From positions 1,165,573 through 1,229,572 of the forward strand of contig JAGTXO010000008.1 in NCBI GenBank assembly GCA_019448385.1: 64,000 nt of DNA, given 5' to 3'. The notes below the pieces were generated by a model, which saw only the letters and a list, made by a program, of their open reading frames with translations, did no database searches and was not told where the DNA came from. Both the position numbers and the translations under genes were made by a program. Source of the stretch: Diacronema lutheri. Its lineage: Eukaryota; Haptophyta; Pavlovophyceae; Pavlovales; Pavlovaceae. Shown here piece by piece: positions 63,597-64,000 of the stretch (position 1 is the first letter of the stretch; each line of letters starts with the position of its first letter).

Positions 63597-64000
63597 CGCA
63601 CGGCCGAGCCGCGCAGCGGTCGACGCTTTGCGGGCTCTGCCCAGGTCGCGCGCGGCTGGCGACGCGTACCGCATTCGGCACGCCCGTGCACGCCGCCACC
63701 CGTGGCCGAGCGCGCCGCACCAGCCGGCCCGCTCCAACCGCCGTGCGGATCACGGACGCTCGCTACGGCTCGTCGGCGCGCGTCACCTGCGCCGGCGGCC
63801 ACGGCGCCGTCTGCTCCGGCCTCGTCGCGAGCAGCCCGACCGCTGCTCGCCGCCCGCACGCCGCCGCAGCAACGCTGCGCGTCGTGCTCCCCCGCTCGCC
63901 AAACGCGAAGAGCTCCCTCACAAGGACGTCCTTCCGAACGGCCCGCGCTGCACTCGGGGCGCGATCGTGCCCCTGATCGGATTTGGCTTGACCATCTATA
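63597..64000. other. Downstream flank, no gene recognised
   Basis: About 400 bp after the last stop. No recognisable ORF or repeat. In TnpB systems the guide RNA overlaps the 3' end of the gene and the element end, so this flank is where an analogous RNA and right boundary would be sought, but I see no clear motif or terminal repeat before the window ends. Confidence 0.4.

Overview
The window is nuclear DNA of a unicellular eukaryote, very GC-rich, with spliced genes. My best guess is a haptophyte-like alga. The reasons are extreme GC content, long runs of C on the sense strand of introns, a mixture of GT-AG and GC-AG introns, and compact gene spacing. I cannot prove the lineage from sequence alone. 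Because stop codons are rare at this GC, nearly every frame is open, so calls rest on recognisable protein families, exon joins that keep phase, and start/stop context.

The left half (about 2.5-32.6 kb) is ordinary housekeeping DNA. In order it holds pyridoxal kinase (+), an FBXO31-like F-box protein (-), a long coiled-coil protein with a KEN-type motif (+), a Nopp140/NOLC1 nucleolar protein (-), a six-exon ASKHA/ROK-like kinase (+), cobalamin-dependent methionine synthase MetH in 23 exons (+), a PAQR seven-helix membrane protein (+), enhancer-of-rudimentary homolog ERH (-) and a small unknown ORF. Neighbours are arranged convergently or share divergent promoters of only about 110-135 bp. Introns carry poly-C runs and minisatellites (71-bp units in the kinase, 26-bp units in MetH). 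Pyridoxal kinase and MetH are both B-vitamin linked (B6, B12).

The right half (about 32.9-63.6 kb) looks like a mobile or virus-derived zone. It contains a decayed coiled-coil pseudogene, a nested palindrome made of two inverted MITE-like elements of about 320 bp, a short membrane protein, a frameshifted PIF1-family helicase with a virus-like N-terminal domain, a USP-type cysteine-protease gene, and a poorly resolved minus-strand stretch that may be a LINE-type retroelement. It ends with two adjacent large plus-strand genes.

The most striking object is the last gene, about 4,500 residues if read as one product. It carries, in order, a Ulp1-like cysteine-protease signature (H-D-Q-C), a YqaJ/lambda-exonuclease-type nuclease, a chromodomain and a C-terminal Fanzor (eukaryotic TnpB-like) RuvC nuclease with all three acidic residues, followed by an acidic tail. 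A phase-preserving 128-bp GT-AG intron lies inside the Fanzor part. The preceding gene carries a second Ulp1-like signature with the same Asp-to-Cys and Gln-to-Cys spacing. My inference is a large eukaryotic mobile element, or a remnant of one, that pairs an RNA-guided-nuclease homolog with a second nuclease, a chromatin reader and its own proteases.
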